64,000 nucleotides of DNA, from the NCBI RefSeq assembly GCF_000766795.1, contig NZ_JPDS01000001.1:315001-379000 (forward strand). Direction: 5' to 3'. The translations under genes and the position numbers were made by a program. The DNA comes from Polaribacter sp. Hel1_85. Its GTDB lineage: Bacteria; Bacteroidota; Bacteroidia; Flavobacteriales; Flavobacteriaceae. Shown here piece by piece: positions 28,027 to 36,828 of this stretch; the first letter of the stretch is position 1; each line of letters begins with the position of its first letter. The notes beneath the pieces were generated by a model that had not been told where the DNA came from, did not search any database, and saw nothing but the letters and a program-made list of their open reading frames with translations.

Positions 28027-28377
28027 TTATAAATTACTTTCTTCTAAAGCTTCCCAATATTCAACAGCTCTTCTTAAATGAGGAATCATAATTGTACCTC
28101 CAATTAAAGTAGCTATAGACATAGTTTCCATCATTTCTTCTTTACTAACACCTAATTTGTGTGCAGATTCTAAATGATATTGCACACAATCATCACATCT
28201 TAAAACTGCCGATGCCACTAAACCTAGAAGCTCTTTTGTTTTTACAGGTAGATGACCTTCTTTAAAAGCGTTTGTGTCTAAATTGAAGATTCTTTTTATT
28301 ACTTTATTGTCAGAATCTAAAATTTTATCGTTCATTTTCTGACGATAGTCATTAAACTCTTGGACTTTTTTGTGCAT
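28027..28377 (-). CDS. AhpD-like carboxymuconolactone decarboxylase family protein
   Basis: A 116-residue all-helical protein. The redox/proton-relay motif CDDCVQYH has Cys61, Cys64 and His68, as in AhpD alkylhydroperoxidase-like proteins. It probably reduces a peroxide or disulfide rather than decarboxylating muconolactone. Its start overlaps the end of tatC by 26 bases, so the two are co-translated; the link between the two functions is not known. Confidence 0.85.
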   Translation of the reverse strand: MHKKVQEFNDYRQKMNDKILDSDNKVIKRIFNLDTNAFKEGHLPVKTKELLGLVASAVLRCDDCVQYHLESAHKLGVSKEEMMETMSIATLIGGTIMIPHLRRAVEYWEALEESNL

Positions 28378-29182
28378 CTTTTTGTTGTTTTTTAATAACT
28401 CTTTTCGAAACCTTAATACCTATTTCATATAAAATAAGTATTGGAATTGCTACAATTACTTGACTAGCAATATCTGGTGGTGTAATAATAGCTGCTAAAA
28501 TTAATACAACTACCAAAGCGTGTTTTCTATATTTTTTTAAAAATTCTGGAGTTACTAATCCAATTTTTGTTAAAAAATAAATTAGTACAGGTAATTCAAA
28601 CAATACTGAAACTCCAAGTAGCATGTTGGTAATTAGTCCTATGTGAGATTGTAGTGTAAAGCTATTTACAATGCTTTCAGAAATCTGATAATTATATAAG
28701 AAATGTACAGATATAGGTGCAATTACATAAAAACTGAATGCTAAACCTATAAAAAATAATAAGGATGCTGTAAAAATAAATCCTTTAGATTTTTTCACTT
28801 CATTTTTAGTTAAACCTGGAGCAACAAACCTCCAAATTTCCCAAAGTAAGTAAGGGAAAGAACAAATTATTCCTAATATTAATGAAGACCAAATAGAATT
28901 CATTAATTGCGAGGTAACTTTTATGCTCTGTAACTTTTTATCAGCAAAAGTTACATTACAAAAATCACTATCCATACCCAATAAATTAAAAAAATCACAA
29001 AATAGTTGATAAGTGATAAAATCTGGTTTAATATGAGCTAATAGGAAATTATCATAAACTTGTTCTGCATACACAAAAAAGCCTATTGCTAAAATAAAAA
29101 TTGCTGATGCACTTCTAACTAAATGCCATCTTAATTCTTCTAAATGACCTAAAAAGGACATTTCTTTCTGTTTTTCTGCCAT
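28352..29182 (-). CDS. tatC: Sec-independent (Tat) translocase subunit TatC
   Basis: A 276-residue inner-membrane protein with six helices. The cytosolic N terminus MSFLGHLEELRWHL contains the conserved LEELR signal-recognition segment, and RFVAPGLTKNEVKKSKGF near 117 is the first cytoplasmic loop. It recognises the twin-arginine signals of folded export substrates. No tatA/tatB homologue is next to it. The start overlaps the kdsD stop by one base. Confidence 0.95.
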   Translation of the reverse strand: MAEKQKEMSFLGHLEELRWHLVRSASAIFILAIGFFVYAEQVYDNFLLAHIKPDFITYQLFCDFFNLLGMDSDFCNVTFADKKLQSIKVTSQLMNSIWSSLILGIICSFPYLLWEIWRFVAPGLTKNEVKKSKGFIFTASLLFFIGLAFSFYVIAPISVHFLYNYQISESIVNSFTLQSHIGLITNMLLGVSVLFELPVLIYFLTKIGLVTPEFLKKYRKHALVVVLILAAIITPPDIASQVIVAIPILILYEIGIKVSKRVIKKQQKDAQKSPRV

Positions 29183-30150
29183 TAGAAAATTCCTTCTTTA
29201 ATTAAATCATGTAAATGTACAACACCAACATAATTGTTTTTATTATCAACAACTAACATTTGTGTAATACTGTTGTTTTCCATTGTATTTAAGGCATCTA
29301 TAGCCATAGCTTCTTCAGAAATAGTTTTTGGGTTTTTTCCCATAATATCTTTTGCAGTAAATTGAGTTATTTCTGTTGTTTTAGAAAGCATTCTTCTAAT
29401 ATCTCCATCAGTAATAATTCCTGCCAATTTATCATCTTTCATTACTGCAGTAACTCCTAGTCTTTTTTCTGAAATTTCAACAATTACTTTAGCAATACTA
29501 TCTGTTTCATTTACTCTTGGCACTTCATTTTTTTCTACTAAATCAGAAACTCTTAAATATAAACGTTTTCCTAAAGCTCCTCCAGGATGATATTTTGCAA
29601 AATCTTTACTCGTAAACCCTCTTAAATCTAATAAGCAGACAGCTAAAGCATCTCCCAAAACTAATTGAGCAGTTGTGCTCGTTGTTGGAGCTAAATTATT
29701 AGGACAAGCCTCTTTTTCTACAAAAGCATTTAATGTAAAATCTGCATGTTCTCCTAAATAAGAGTCTACATTTCCAGTAATTGCAACTATTTTATTGCCA
29801 TAATTTTTAATTAACGGAACTAATACTTTAATTTCTGGAGTATTTCCACTTTTAGAAATACAAATAACAACATCGTCTTTTTGTACGTTTCCTAAATCTC
29901 CATGAATTGCATCTGCAGCATGCATAAATATAGCAGGAGTTCCTGTAGAATTAAATGTAGCAACAATTTTTGTAGCAATATTTGCACTTTTACCAATACC
30001 AGTTACAATTACTCTTCCGTTAGAATTTAAAATAAATTTAACTGCTTCTTCGAAGTCAGCATCAATTAAATTAGCTAAATTAGCAATAGCATTACTTTCT
30101 ACTAGTATAGTTTCTTTAGCGGTTTTAATAATTGAGTTTGTCTTTTTCAA
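29182..30150 (-). CDS. kdsD: D-arabinose 5-phosphate isomerase (KpsF/GutQ family)
   Basis: A 322-residue enzyme turning ribulose 5-phosphate into arabinose 5-phosphate for Kdo synthesis. The SIS domain (about 30-175) shows VTGIGKSANIATK, HGDLGNV, CISKSGNTPEIK and ALAVCLLDLRGF; FAKYHPGGALGKRL links to two CBS domains (about 205-320). First gene of the reverse-strand group kdsD-tatC-AhpD-like-lptB, driven by a clear promoter at 30207-30237. Confidence 0.93.
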   Translation of the reverse strand: MKKTNSIIKTAKETILVESNAIANLANLIDADFEEAVKFILNSNGRVIVTGIGKSANIATKIVATFNSTGTPAIFMHAADAIHGDLGNVQKDDVVICISKSGNTPEIKVLVPLIKNYGNKIVAITGNVDSYLGEHADFTLNAFVEKEACPNNLAPTTSTTAQLVLGDALAVCLLDLRGFTSKDFAKYHPGGALGKRLYLRVSDLVEKNEVPRVNETDSIAKVIVEISEKRLGVTAVMKDDKLAGIITDGDIRRMLSKTTEITQFTAKDIMGKNPKTISEEAMAIDALNTMENNSITQMLVVDNKNNYVGVVHLHDLIKEGIF

Positions 30151-30206
30151 TAGTTTGGTATTTTATCAGAATAAAAAAAAGTTATATCTTTAGATTAAGA
30201 AACGAG

Positions 30207-30237
30207 CAAATTTACTATAAATAATAGTTAGAACAAA
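30207..30237 (-). promoter_or_regulatory. Bacteroidetes-type promoter for kdsD-tatC-lptB
   Basis: On the reverse strand TTTG (30237-30234) is followed after exactly 19 bases by TAAATTTG (30214-30207), an exact match to TTTG-N19-TAnnTTTG. Transcription should begin near 30202, about 50 bases before the kdsD ATG. Confidence 0.75.
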
Positions 30238-30245
30238 TATTATAG

Positions 30246-30253
30246 TATGTTTG
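30246..30253 (+). promoter_or_regulatory. Candidate -7 element for recQ
   Basis: TATGTTTG fits TAnnTTTG and lies 37 bases before the recQ ATG in the divergent gap shared with kdsD. The -33 element is not clear. Confidence 0.4.
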
Positions 30254-30290
30254 TGAGTTGTTTTTAAAGTTAAACGAATATTTTATATAA

Positions 30291-32474
30291 ATGGATTTAT
30301 ACAGTCCTCTTAAAAAATTCTTTGGATTTAATAAATTTAAAGGATTACAAGAGCAAGTGATTAAAAGTATAGTTGAGAATAATAATACTTTTGTAATAAT
30401 GCCAACTGGTGGAGGAAAATCACTTTGTTATCAATTACCAGCTTTAATGGCAGAAGGAACTGCAATTGTAGTTTCTCCTTTAATTGCTTTGATGAAAAAT
30501 CAAGTAGATGCTATTAGAGGTATTTCTGAAAACAATGGAGTAGCTCATGTTTTAAATTCATCTTTAAATAAGACAGAGGTTGCTCAGGTTAAAGAAGATA
30601 TTACTAACGGAATTACAAAACTTTTATATGTAGCACCAGAATCTTTAATAAAAGAAGAGTATGTTACTTTTTTAAGAACTCAAAAAATTTCTTTTGTAGC
30701 AATTGATGAAGCGCATTGTATTTCTGAATGGGGGCATGATTTTAGACCAGAATACAGAAATTTAAAACACATTATTAAAGCAATTGACAATGTGCCTGTT
30801 ATCTGTTTAACTGCAACTGCAACAGAAAAAGTACAAGAAGATATTTTAAAAACTTTAGGAATTCTAGATGCAAATAGATTTAAGGCATCTTTTAATAGAC
30901 CTAATTTATTTTATGAAGTACGACCAAAAACAGCAGATGTACAAAAAGATATTATTCGTTTTGTAAAGCAAAGAATGGGTAAATCTGGAATAATCTACTG
31001 CTTAAGTCGTAAAAAAGTGGAAGAAGTTGCCCAAGTTTTACAAGTAAATGGAATCAAAGCAGTTCCTTACCATGCAGGTTTAGACGCAAAAACTAGAGTA
31101 AAACATCAAGATATGTTTTTGATGGAAGATTGTGATGTAGTTGTTGCTACAATTGCATTTGGAATGGGAATTGACAAACCAGATGTTCGTTTTGTAATTC
31201 ATCATGATATTCCAAAAAGTTTAGAAAGTTATTACCAAGAAACTGGTAGAGCAGGACGTGATGATGGAGAAGGATACTGTTTGGCTTTTTATGCTTATAA
31301 AGACATAGAAAAGTTAGAAAAATTTATGGCAAGTAAGCCAGTTGCTGAACAAGAAATTGGTCACGCATTATTACAAGAAGTTGTTGGTTATGCTGAAACT
31401 TCTATGAATAGAAGAAAATACTTATTGCATTATTTTGGCGAAGAGTTTGATGTTGAAAATGGAGAAGGTGCAGACATGGATGATAACTCAAGAAATCCAA
31501 AGAAAAAACATGAAGCAAAAGAAGATGTTATTACTTTATTAAAAGTTGTAAAAGATACGCTTCAAAAATATAAAGCAAAAGAGATTGTTAATACTTTAGT
31601 GGGTAAAGAAAATGCACTTTTAACATCTCATAAAACACATTTACAACCATTTTTTGGTATTGGTAAAGATAAATCTGCATTGTATTGGATGGCTCTAATT
31701 AGACAGGTTTTAGTAATTCATCTGATAAAGAAAGAGATAGAACTATATGGTGTTGTTAAATTGACAGAAAAAGGAGAAGAGTTTATTAATAAGCCTTATT
31801 CTTTTATGATGACAGAAGACCATACTTATAATGAAGAGGATGATAATTCTATTATTACAAATTCTAAATCTTCTGGAGCAGTTGCTGATGAAAAGTTGGT
31901 GCATATACTAAAAGATTTGCGTAAAAAAGTTGCACATAAACAAGGTGTTCCTCCATTTGCAGTTTTTCAAGATCCATCGATAGATGATATGGCTTTGAAA
32001 TATCCAATAACTTTAGCAGAATTATCTACAGTACATGGAGTAGGTGAAGGTAAAGCAAGAAAATTTGGTAAAGAATTTATCAAACTTATTTCAGCCTATG
32101 TAGATGAAAATGATATTTTAAGACCAGATGATCTAATTGTAAAAAGTACAGGAACTAATTCTGGATTAAAGTTATTTATCATTCAGAATACTGATAAAAA
32201 ATTACCTTTAGAAGATATTGCTAAATCTAAAGGGTTAAAAATGAGTGAATTGATAAAGGAAATGGAAATGATTATTTTTTCTGGGACTAAATTAAATATC
32301 AATTATTCATTAGATGATTTATTGGATGAAGATCAGCAAGAAGAAATACATGATTACTTTATGGATGCTGATTCTGATAAAATTCAAGATGCTTTAGACG
32401 AATTTGATGGAGATTATGATGAAGAAGAATTACGTTTAATGCGTATTAAATTTATCAATGAAGTTGCAAATTAA
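30291..32474 (+). CDS. recQ: ATP-dependent DNA helicase RecQ
   Basis: A 727-residue 3'-5' helicase. Motif I PTGGGKS at 38-44, motif II IDEAHCISEWGHDFRPEYR near 143, SLLS-like TATATEKV, motif VI YYQETGRAGRDD near 310, then an RQC region and a C-terminal HRDC-type stretch. Longer than E. coli RecQ (about 610 residues) because of an acidic C-terminal tail rich in Asp/Glu after residue 665, usual in Bacteroidetes RecQ. The canonical zinc-binding Cys cluster of the RQC is not visible in the expected place. Its end overlaps the convergent response regulator gene by 4 bases. Confidence 0.93.
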   Translation: MDLYSPLKKFFGFNKFKGLQEQVIKSIVENNNTFVIMPTGGGKSLCYQLPALMAEGTAIVVSPLIALMKNQVDAIRGISENNGVAHVLNSSLNKTEVAQVKEDITNGITKLLYVAPESLIKEEYVTFLRTQKISFVAIDEAHCISEWGHDFRPEYRNLKHIIKAIDNVPVICLTATATEKVQEDILKTLGILDANRFKASFNRPNLFYEVRPKTADVQKDIIRFVKQRMGKSGIIYCLSRKKVEEVAQVLQVNGIKAVPYHAGLDAKTRVKHQDMFLMEDCDVVVATIAFGMGIDKPDVRFVIHHDIPKSLESYYQETGRAGRDDGEGYCLAFYAYKDIEKLEKFMASKPVAEQEIGHALLQEVVGYAETSMNRRKYLLHYFGEEFDVENGEGADMDDNSRNPKKKHEAKEDVITLLKVVKDTLQKYKAKEIVNTLVGKENALLTSHKTHLQPFFGIGKDKSALYWMALIRQVLVIHLIKKEIELYGVVKLTEKGEEFINKPYSFMMTEDHTYNEEDDNSIITNSKSSGAVADEKLVHILKDLRKKVAHKQGVPPFAVFQDPSIDDMALKYPITLAELSTVHGVGEGKARKFGKEFIKLISAYVDENDILRPDDLIVKSTGTNSGLKLFIIQNTDKKLPLEDIAKSKGLKMSELIKEMEMIIFSGTKLNINYSLDDLLDEDQQEEIHDYFMDADSDKIQDALDEFDGDYDEEELRLMRIKFINEVAN

Positions 32475-33112
32475 AATTGATATTTCTTATCAATAGCATA
32501 TTTAACCAATTCATTTCCAGAAGATAAATTCAATTTACGAATCATATTTTTTCTATGAGTATCAACAGTTGTTTTAGCAATAAATAAATTTTCAGCTATT
32601 TCTTTGGAAGTTTTTCCGTTTGCAATTAAATGAAGAATTTCTTTTTCTCTATTTGATAAAACTACTTTTTCTGTTTTTCCAATAGTAACGTTATCGTCTA
32701 TGTAACTATTCATAAAATTGAATGCAACATTTGGGTCAAAAAAAGTTTCACCTTTAGCAACTGTTATAATTGCTTTTGATAGCATTTTGATTCCAGAATT
32801 TTTTAAAATATAACCAGTTGCACCAGCATCTAACATTTGTTTTATTGCATCTGGTTGATCAAACATTGTCATTGCTAAAACATGAATATGGGGAAATTTT
32901 TTCTTTATAATTCTAGTAGCTTGAATTCCGTCCATTTTTGGCATTCTGATGTCTGTAATAACAAGTTTGGGTTGTTTTAATGAAACCAATTTCACTAATT
33001 CTTCTCCGTTATTTACAGTACCAATAATATTAATTTCATCATCATATTCAAAGAAAGATTTTACTCCATCTATTAACATTTGATGATCTTCTGCCATTAT
33101 AATTGTAATCAT
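32471..33112 (-). CDS. NarL/FixJ-type response regulator
   Basis: A 213-residue transcription factor. Receiver domain with the acidic pair near 8-9, phospho-acceptor Asp54 in VITDIRMPKMDG and Lys in the GYILKN loop; LuxR-type helix-turn-helix from about 145 (LSNREKEILHLIANGKTSKEIAE, TVDTHRKNMIRKL). It follows the histidine kinase after 63 bases and is its expected partner. Targets cannot be predicted. Confidence 0.93.
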   Translation of the reverse strand: MITIIMAEDHQMLIDGVKSFFEYDDEINIIGTVNNGEELVKLVSLKQPKLVITDIRMPKMDGIQATRIIKKKFPHIHVLAMTMFDQPDAIKQMLDAGATGYILKNSGIKMLSKAIITVAKGETFFDPNVAFNFMNSYIDDNVTIGKTEKVVLSNREKEILHLIANGKTSKEIAENLFIAKTTVDTHRKNMIRKLNLSSGNELVKYAIDKKYQF

Positions 33113-33175
33113 AGTTTATTTTTTTTATAAAAATACAGATTTAACAAATAAAAAATAATACCTATAAATAAGGAG

Positions 33176-34966
33176 TTATAAAATAGGAAGGTCAATAATT
33201 ATAGAACTTCCTTTTCCTTTTGTAGAATCTACATTAAAAGTACCTCCTAAATGGTTAACTCGTGTTTTTATAGAACTGATTCCCATTCCGTTTTTAAGAT
33301 TTACTTTATTTATATCAAAACCTTTTCCATCATCTTCAATTATAATATTTAGGTTTTTATCATATAAAGAAATATTGATAGTAGCATTTTTTGCCTCTGC
33401 ATGTTTTAGAGTATTGGTAATTAATTCTTGTATAATTCTAAAAACAGTAATTTCTAAACTGTTTTCAAGCCTTTTATCTAAACCAAAATCTATAACTTCA
33501 ATTTTAATTTTATCGGCAGAAGATATTTTTTCTGCCATCATTTTTATAGCAGTTAATAAACCTTGATTTGCAATAACACCAGCATTTTTAGCATGTGCAA
33601 TACTTCTTACTTTTAAATACGCTTCATCAATCAAACCTTCTGTTTTATCAAATAGTGTTTCTTGGTTTATCTTTTTCTTTTCTCTATTTATTTTAAGGTT
33701 TTCAAAATGCAGTTTTAAAGTAGCTAAAACAGAACCTAAATTATCATGTAAATCTTCTGCAATACGTTTGCGCTCTTTTTCTTGACCATCTACCATTGCA
33801 TTTATTGTAGTCAATTCTTGTTCTTTTAAAAGGTTAAGATTTTTTTGAGTTTCTAACTCTTTTTCTTGTTCTGCTAGTTTTCTTTTTCTTTTGGAGTTTT
33901 TAAGTGATAAAACACCGATTGTTCCAGCCAACAAAATGAATAGGAGAGAGCCAATTAAGAAGTTTTTGTTTTTTATTCTTTTGGCTTCTATCGCTAGATT
34001 GTCTGCTCTTAATTTTTCATTATCATATTTTTCTTTAATATCAGAAATGGCAATATTTTGCTTGGTATCATTAATGCTATCTTTTAAATTGGCTATTTTT
34101 TTTAGATATTTAGTTTCGTTTTTGTAATCATTTAGTTTATCATAAGTACCTGCAATGTTTTGGTAAAAAATTAATTTACTTTTTGCAACATGCTTTGATA
34201 AAGTTATTGAATCTGCCTTCTTATAATATTTAAGCGCAAGATTATAATTTCTAGTCTGTTTATAATATTCACCTTGATTATTATAATTATAAGCTAAACT
34301 TATATAATCTTTATATTTAATGTAAAATGCAGTTGCTTTTTTTTTGTAATAAATTGATGAATCTATTCTTATTGGTTTTGTGTGTTTAAAAGCTGTACCT
34401 ATATTATCATAACAATAACCAATACGTATACTGTCTTTTTGTTTTAGTGCAATTGGAATTATTTTTTTAAAATATTCTATTGCTTTTTCTCCATTTCCTA
34501 AATGAATATATTTAGTGGCAATTCTCCTATAAACATTTCTTAAAGCTGTTGAATCCTTTTTTTCTTTAGCATATTTTTCAGTTTCACTGATAATAGCTTC
34601 TGTGTTAATGTTTAAATTATTTTGATGACCTAAAATCGCAAGTAATAAAATATTACAATCAATAGCATCATCAAATTTTTGTATAGAGTAAAATAGTTTC
34701 TTAGATTTTATAATACTCTCATAAGCTTTGTGGTGTTTGTCTATTCTAAAATTGTAATCTGCATCATAAAACAACCAAGTAGCCTTATCATATTTTGATA
34801 TTGAACTTGTATCAATTTTTTTTAAATTTTTATTAATATTCTCATAATCATTTGTTTTAAAACTTTTTAAAACATCTTTAAAACTTGTGTTTTGCGAAAT
34901 ACAAATATCAGCAACTAAAAAAATTGCTGATATGAGAATAAATTTTGTGATGTAATTTATATTCAA
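33176..34966 (-). CDS. TPR-containing sensor histidine kinase (HisKA_3)
   Basis: A 596-residue membrane kinase. Signal peptide (1-24), periplasmic helical TPR repeats (about 40-320; for example YKQTRNYNLALKYYKKAD), one membrane helix (about 329-352), a coiled linker, then the DesK/NarX-type dimerisation domain with phospho-acceptor His407 in DLHDNLG, and an HATPase domain (ITNTLKHAEAKN, EDDGKGFD, NGMGISSI). TPRs suggest that it senses a protein or peptide outside the membrane. Its start is only 5 bases after the stop of a 150-aa unknown gene, so it may be co-transcribed with the protease cassette upstream. Confidence 0.93.
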   Translation of the reverse strand: MNINYITKFILISAIFLVADICISQNTSFKDVLKSFKTNDYENINKNLKKIDTSSISKYDKATWLFYDADYNFRIDKHHKAYESIIKSKKLFYSIQKFDDAIDCNILLLAILGHQNNLNINTEAIISETEKYAKEKKDSTALRNVYRRIATKYIHLGNGEKAIEYFKKIIPIALKQKDSIRIGYCYDNIGTAFKHTKPIRIDSSIYYKKKATAFYIKYKDYISLAYNYNNQGEYYKQTRNYNLALKYYKKADSITLSKHVAKSKLIFYQNIAGTYDKLNDYKNETKYLKKIANLKDSINDTKQNIAISDIKEKYDNEKLRADNLAIEAKRIKNKNFLIGSLLFILLAGTIGVLSLKNSKRKRKLAEQEKELETQKNLNLLKEQELTTINAMVDGQEKERKRIAEDLHDNLGSVLATLKLHFENLKINREKKKINQETLFDKTEGLIDEAYLKVRSIAHAKNAGVIANQGLLTAIKMMAEKISSADKIKIEVIDFGLDKRLENSLEITVFRIIQELITNTLKHAEAKNATINISLYDKNLNIIIEDDGKGFDINKVNLKNGMGISSIKTRVNHLGGTFNVDSTKGKGSSIIIDLPIL

Positions 34967-34971
34967 TTATT

Positions 34972-35424
34972 TTATGGATTTCCAAGTATTATATCGCCAT
35001 CAACAGTTTCTGGGTTATAACTGTTACTATTAAATGGGTCATATTTACAATCAGTTTCTTCATCAGTTTTATCATCATAGAAATTAAAAGAAGATAATAT
35101 TAACTGTCCAGAATCTATCTTCAATTTTGTTGGTGTAATTACAACTTTTTCATGTACTGGATTTAGACCTACTTTTTGTAGATTAACTAAAAAGTGAAAT
35201 ACTGTCTTATTTTTAAATTCTTTACCACAGTATTCAATGGCACTTACTAGTTTATAAGTATTGTTAAGTTCATTTAAAACTTTAATCTCAATTTCATCAA
35301 CTTTATGATTTGAAATATTAATTTTAAAAGTAGCAACAAGTAGTAATTCTTGTCCATTCTTTATTTGAGAAAAAATTTCTAAAGTTTGAATTTGTTTTTT
35401 CTTATCAATTTTTCTAATGCTCAT
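34972..35424 (-). CDS. Unknown 150-aa protein of the protease cassette
   Basis: I do not recognise this protein. It has no signal peptide or membrane helix, alternates charged and hydrophobic residues as a beta-rich domain would (LLLVATFKINISNHKVDEIEIKV), and ends in an acidic, Asn/Asp/Pro-rich tail finishing GDIILGNP. It lies 18 bases after the trypsin-like protease gene and 5 bases before the histidine kinase gene. As a soluble partner of a protease it could be a substrate, an inhibitor or an adaptor; none of these is shown. Confidence 0.6.
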   Translation of the reverse strand: MSIRKIDKKKQIQTLEIFSQIKNGQELLLVATFKINISNHKVDEIEIKVLNELNNTYKLVSAIEYCGKEFKNKTVFHFLVNLQKVGLNPVHEKVVITPTKLKIDSGQLILSSFNFYDDKTDEETDCKYDPFNSNSYNPETVDGDIILGNP

Positions 35425-35442
35425 AAATAATAGTTTTTAGTG

Positions 35443-36402
35443 TTAATGAAATAATTCTAATTTAAATTTACCTTGGGTTGTTGTAATGATTTTATTGTCA
35501 AATAGATTATATAAATTATTAGCTATTTTTAATTTATTATTCTTTCCCATGTATAAGCCCAATACGCTTTTATTTTTGTCTGTTATTACTGACCCAGAAT
35601 CTCCATCTGTTAGTTCTAGATTCTCAAGTAATATTTGATTTTTATACCAATCATTTCCATCAATTTTCACAATAGCCTTACTTGAATATAGGAAACCGCA
35701 TTTTTTACCTGACTTCCCTCCAATAGTTAAAACTTCATTAATCTCAAAAGTAGTTTTTATTGGTTTTTTGTAATGAAATCCTAAGTTTTTAGGATTATAC
35801 TTTTTATTGGTAATTCTAGCTAAAGCAATATCGTATTCACCACCATATTTATAATTACCTCCGAATTCACTCCAGTAAAGATTTCCAATTTTTTCATCAG
35901 CAGCATTTAAAATATCATCATTCAGCTTAGAACATTTCCCTGCAATTACATGATGGTTAGTGATTAAAAAATAATTTTTTTTCGCATTAATTGTTAAAAT
36001 TCCACCAAGTGTTCCAAGTTTAAAACCATCTTTATTATTATATATTCTTAAAGATTGTCTTTGTCTAACATCTTTAACGTTTTCACAACTATATCTAAAA
36101 CTAGATTGAGAAGGTTCTTCATTTATTTTTAAGGTTTTAATTTCTTGTTTATACAATTCTTTCCTAATGGAAGGAAGATCAAGTATTCTTATTTGGTTTT
36201 GTAATTCTGTGTAAATAAAGGTTTTAATTTTGAGTAACTCAATTTTATTAATTTCACTTTCTTTGTAACCTAATTCAAAAACAAAGTTATTATCTATTTC
36301 ATTTTTTACAGCTAAATAATTAAGACCTTTAACATTTCTAAAGTTATAAATGAATTGATCTTGAATAATAGTCATTAATTCTGAAGCTTCTAATTCTGTC
36401 AT
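35443..36402 (-). CDS. Trypsin-like serine protease without signal peptide
   Basis: A 319-residue protein with a helical N-terminal domain (about 1-95) and a chymotrypsin-fold domain (about 115-310). The triad is complete: ITNHHV (His151), EYDIALARI (Asp191) and TDGDSGS (Ser269). No signal peptide or membrane helix is seen, so it should act in the cytoplasm, unlike most trypsin-like proteases of these bacteria. The N-terminal domain may be a protein-interaction domain of the effector-associated kind (inference). A small membrane protein gene is 7 bases upstream and an unknown gene 18 bases downstream. Confidence 0.78.
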   Translation of the reverse strand: MTELEASELMTIIQDQFIYNFRNVKGLNYLAVKNEIDNNFVFELGYKESEINKIELLKIKTFIYTELQNQIRILDLPSIRKELYKQEIKTLKINEEPSQSSFRYSCENVKDVRQRQSLRIYNNKDGFKLGTLGGILTINAKKNYFLITNHHVIAGKCSKLNDDILNAADEKIGNLYWSEFGGNYKYGGEYDIALARITNKKYNPKNLGFHYKKPIKTTFEINEVLTIGGKSGKKCGFLYSSKAIVKIDGNDWYKNQILLENLELTDGDSGSVITDKNKSVLGLYMGKNNKLKIANNLYNLFDNKIITTTQGKFKLELFH

Positions 36403-36409
36403 AACAAAT

Positions 36410-36721
36410 TTACATCAAAGGATTAAACAAATATACTAAAACAAAAACAGCAATTGCACCAGATGCAGTAATAGCAGGTTTTTCTTCTGCAAGAGTTTTA
36501 AAAGTTCCTTGTTTGCCAATATTAACAGCTCCTGGAATAATAACACTTATAGCACTTGCACATAAGGAAACAATAACTCTTAAAAACCAAATTTTAGTTT
36601 CTAACTCATTATCATCAGCTGTTAAATTAAAAATTATATTACCAATAAAAAACATCATAATAAAAGCAATAAGAAACAAAATAATAGGTGGTATAATTTT
36701 TTCTTTAATTTGTTCTTTCAT
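36410..36721 (-). CDS. Small three-helix membrane protein of the protease cassette
   Basis: A 103-residue protein with hydrophobic helices at about 10-31, 45-68 and 84-101 and a short loop KQGTFKTLAEEKPAITASG. The last helix, ASGAIAVFVLVYLFNP, resembles a recurring C-terminal membrane segment that I recall from uncharacterised bacterial proteins, but I cannot name the family. It is the first gene of the cassette and may hold the protease or its trigger at the membrane (inference). Confidence 0.6.
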   Translation of the reverse strand: MKEQIKEKIIPPIILFLIAFIMMFFIGNIIFNLTADDNELETKIWFLRVIVSLCASAISVIIPGAVNIGKQGTFKTLAEEKPAITASGAIAVFVLVYLFNPLM

Positions 36722-36780
36722 TGTTAGCTTGTTTTTGGTTGATTAATATATTTCAAATATCCAAAATTTGGTAAGTATTT

Positions 36781-36802
36781 ATATACCTACAAGTAGGTAT
36801 AT
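36781..36802. promoter_or_regulatory. Perfect palindrome upstream of the protease cassette
   Basis: ATATACCTAC, two bases, GTAGGTATAT form a 10-bp perfect inverted repeat 60 bases before the start of the small membrane protein gene. It is too short in GC and lacks a T-run for a terminator on the reverse strand, so it looks like an operator. A second imperfect dyad, CCAAAATTTGG, lies at 36761-36771. Confidence 0.5.
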
Positions 36803-36828
36803 TTATATCACTAAAAATAAGAAAAAAA

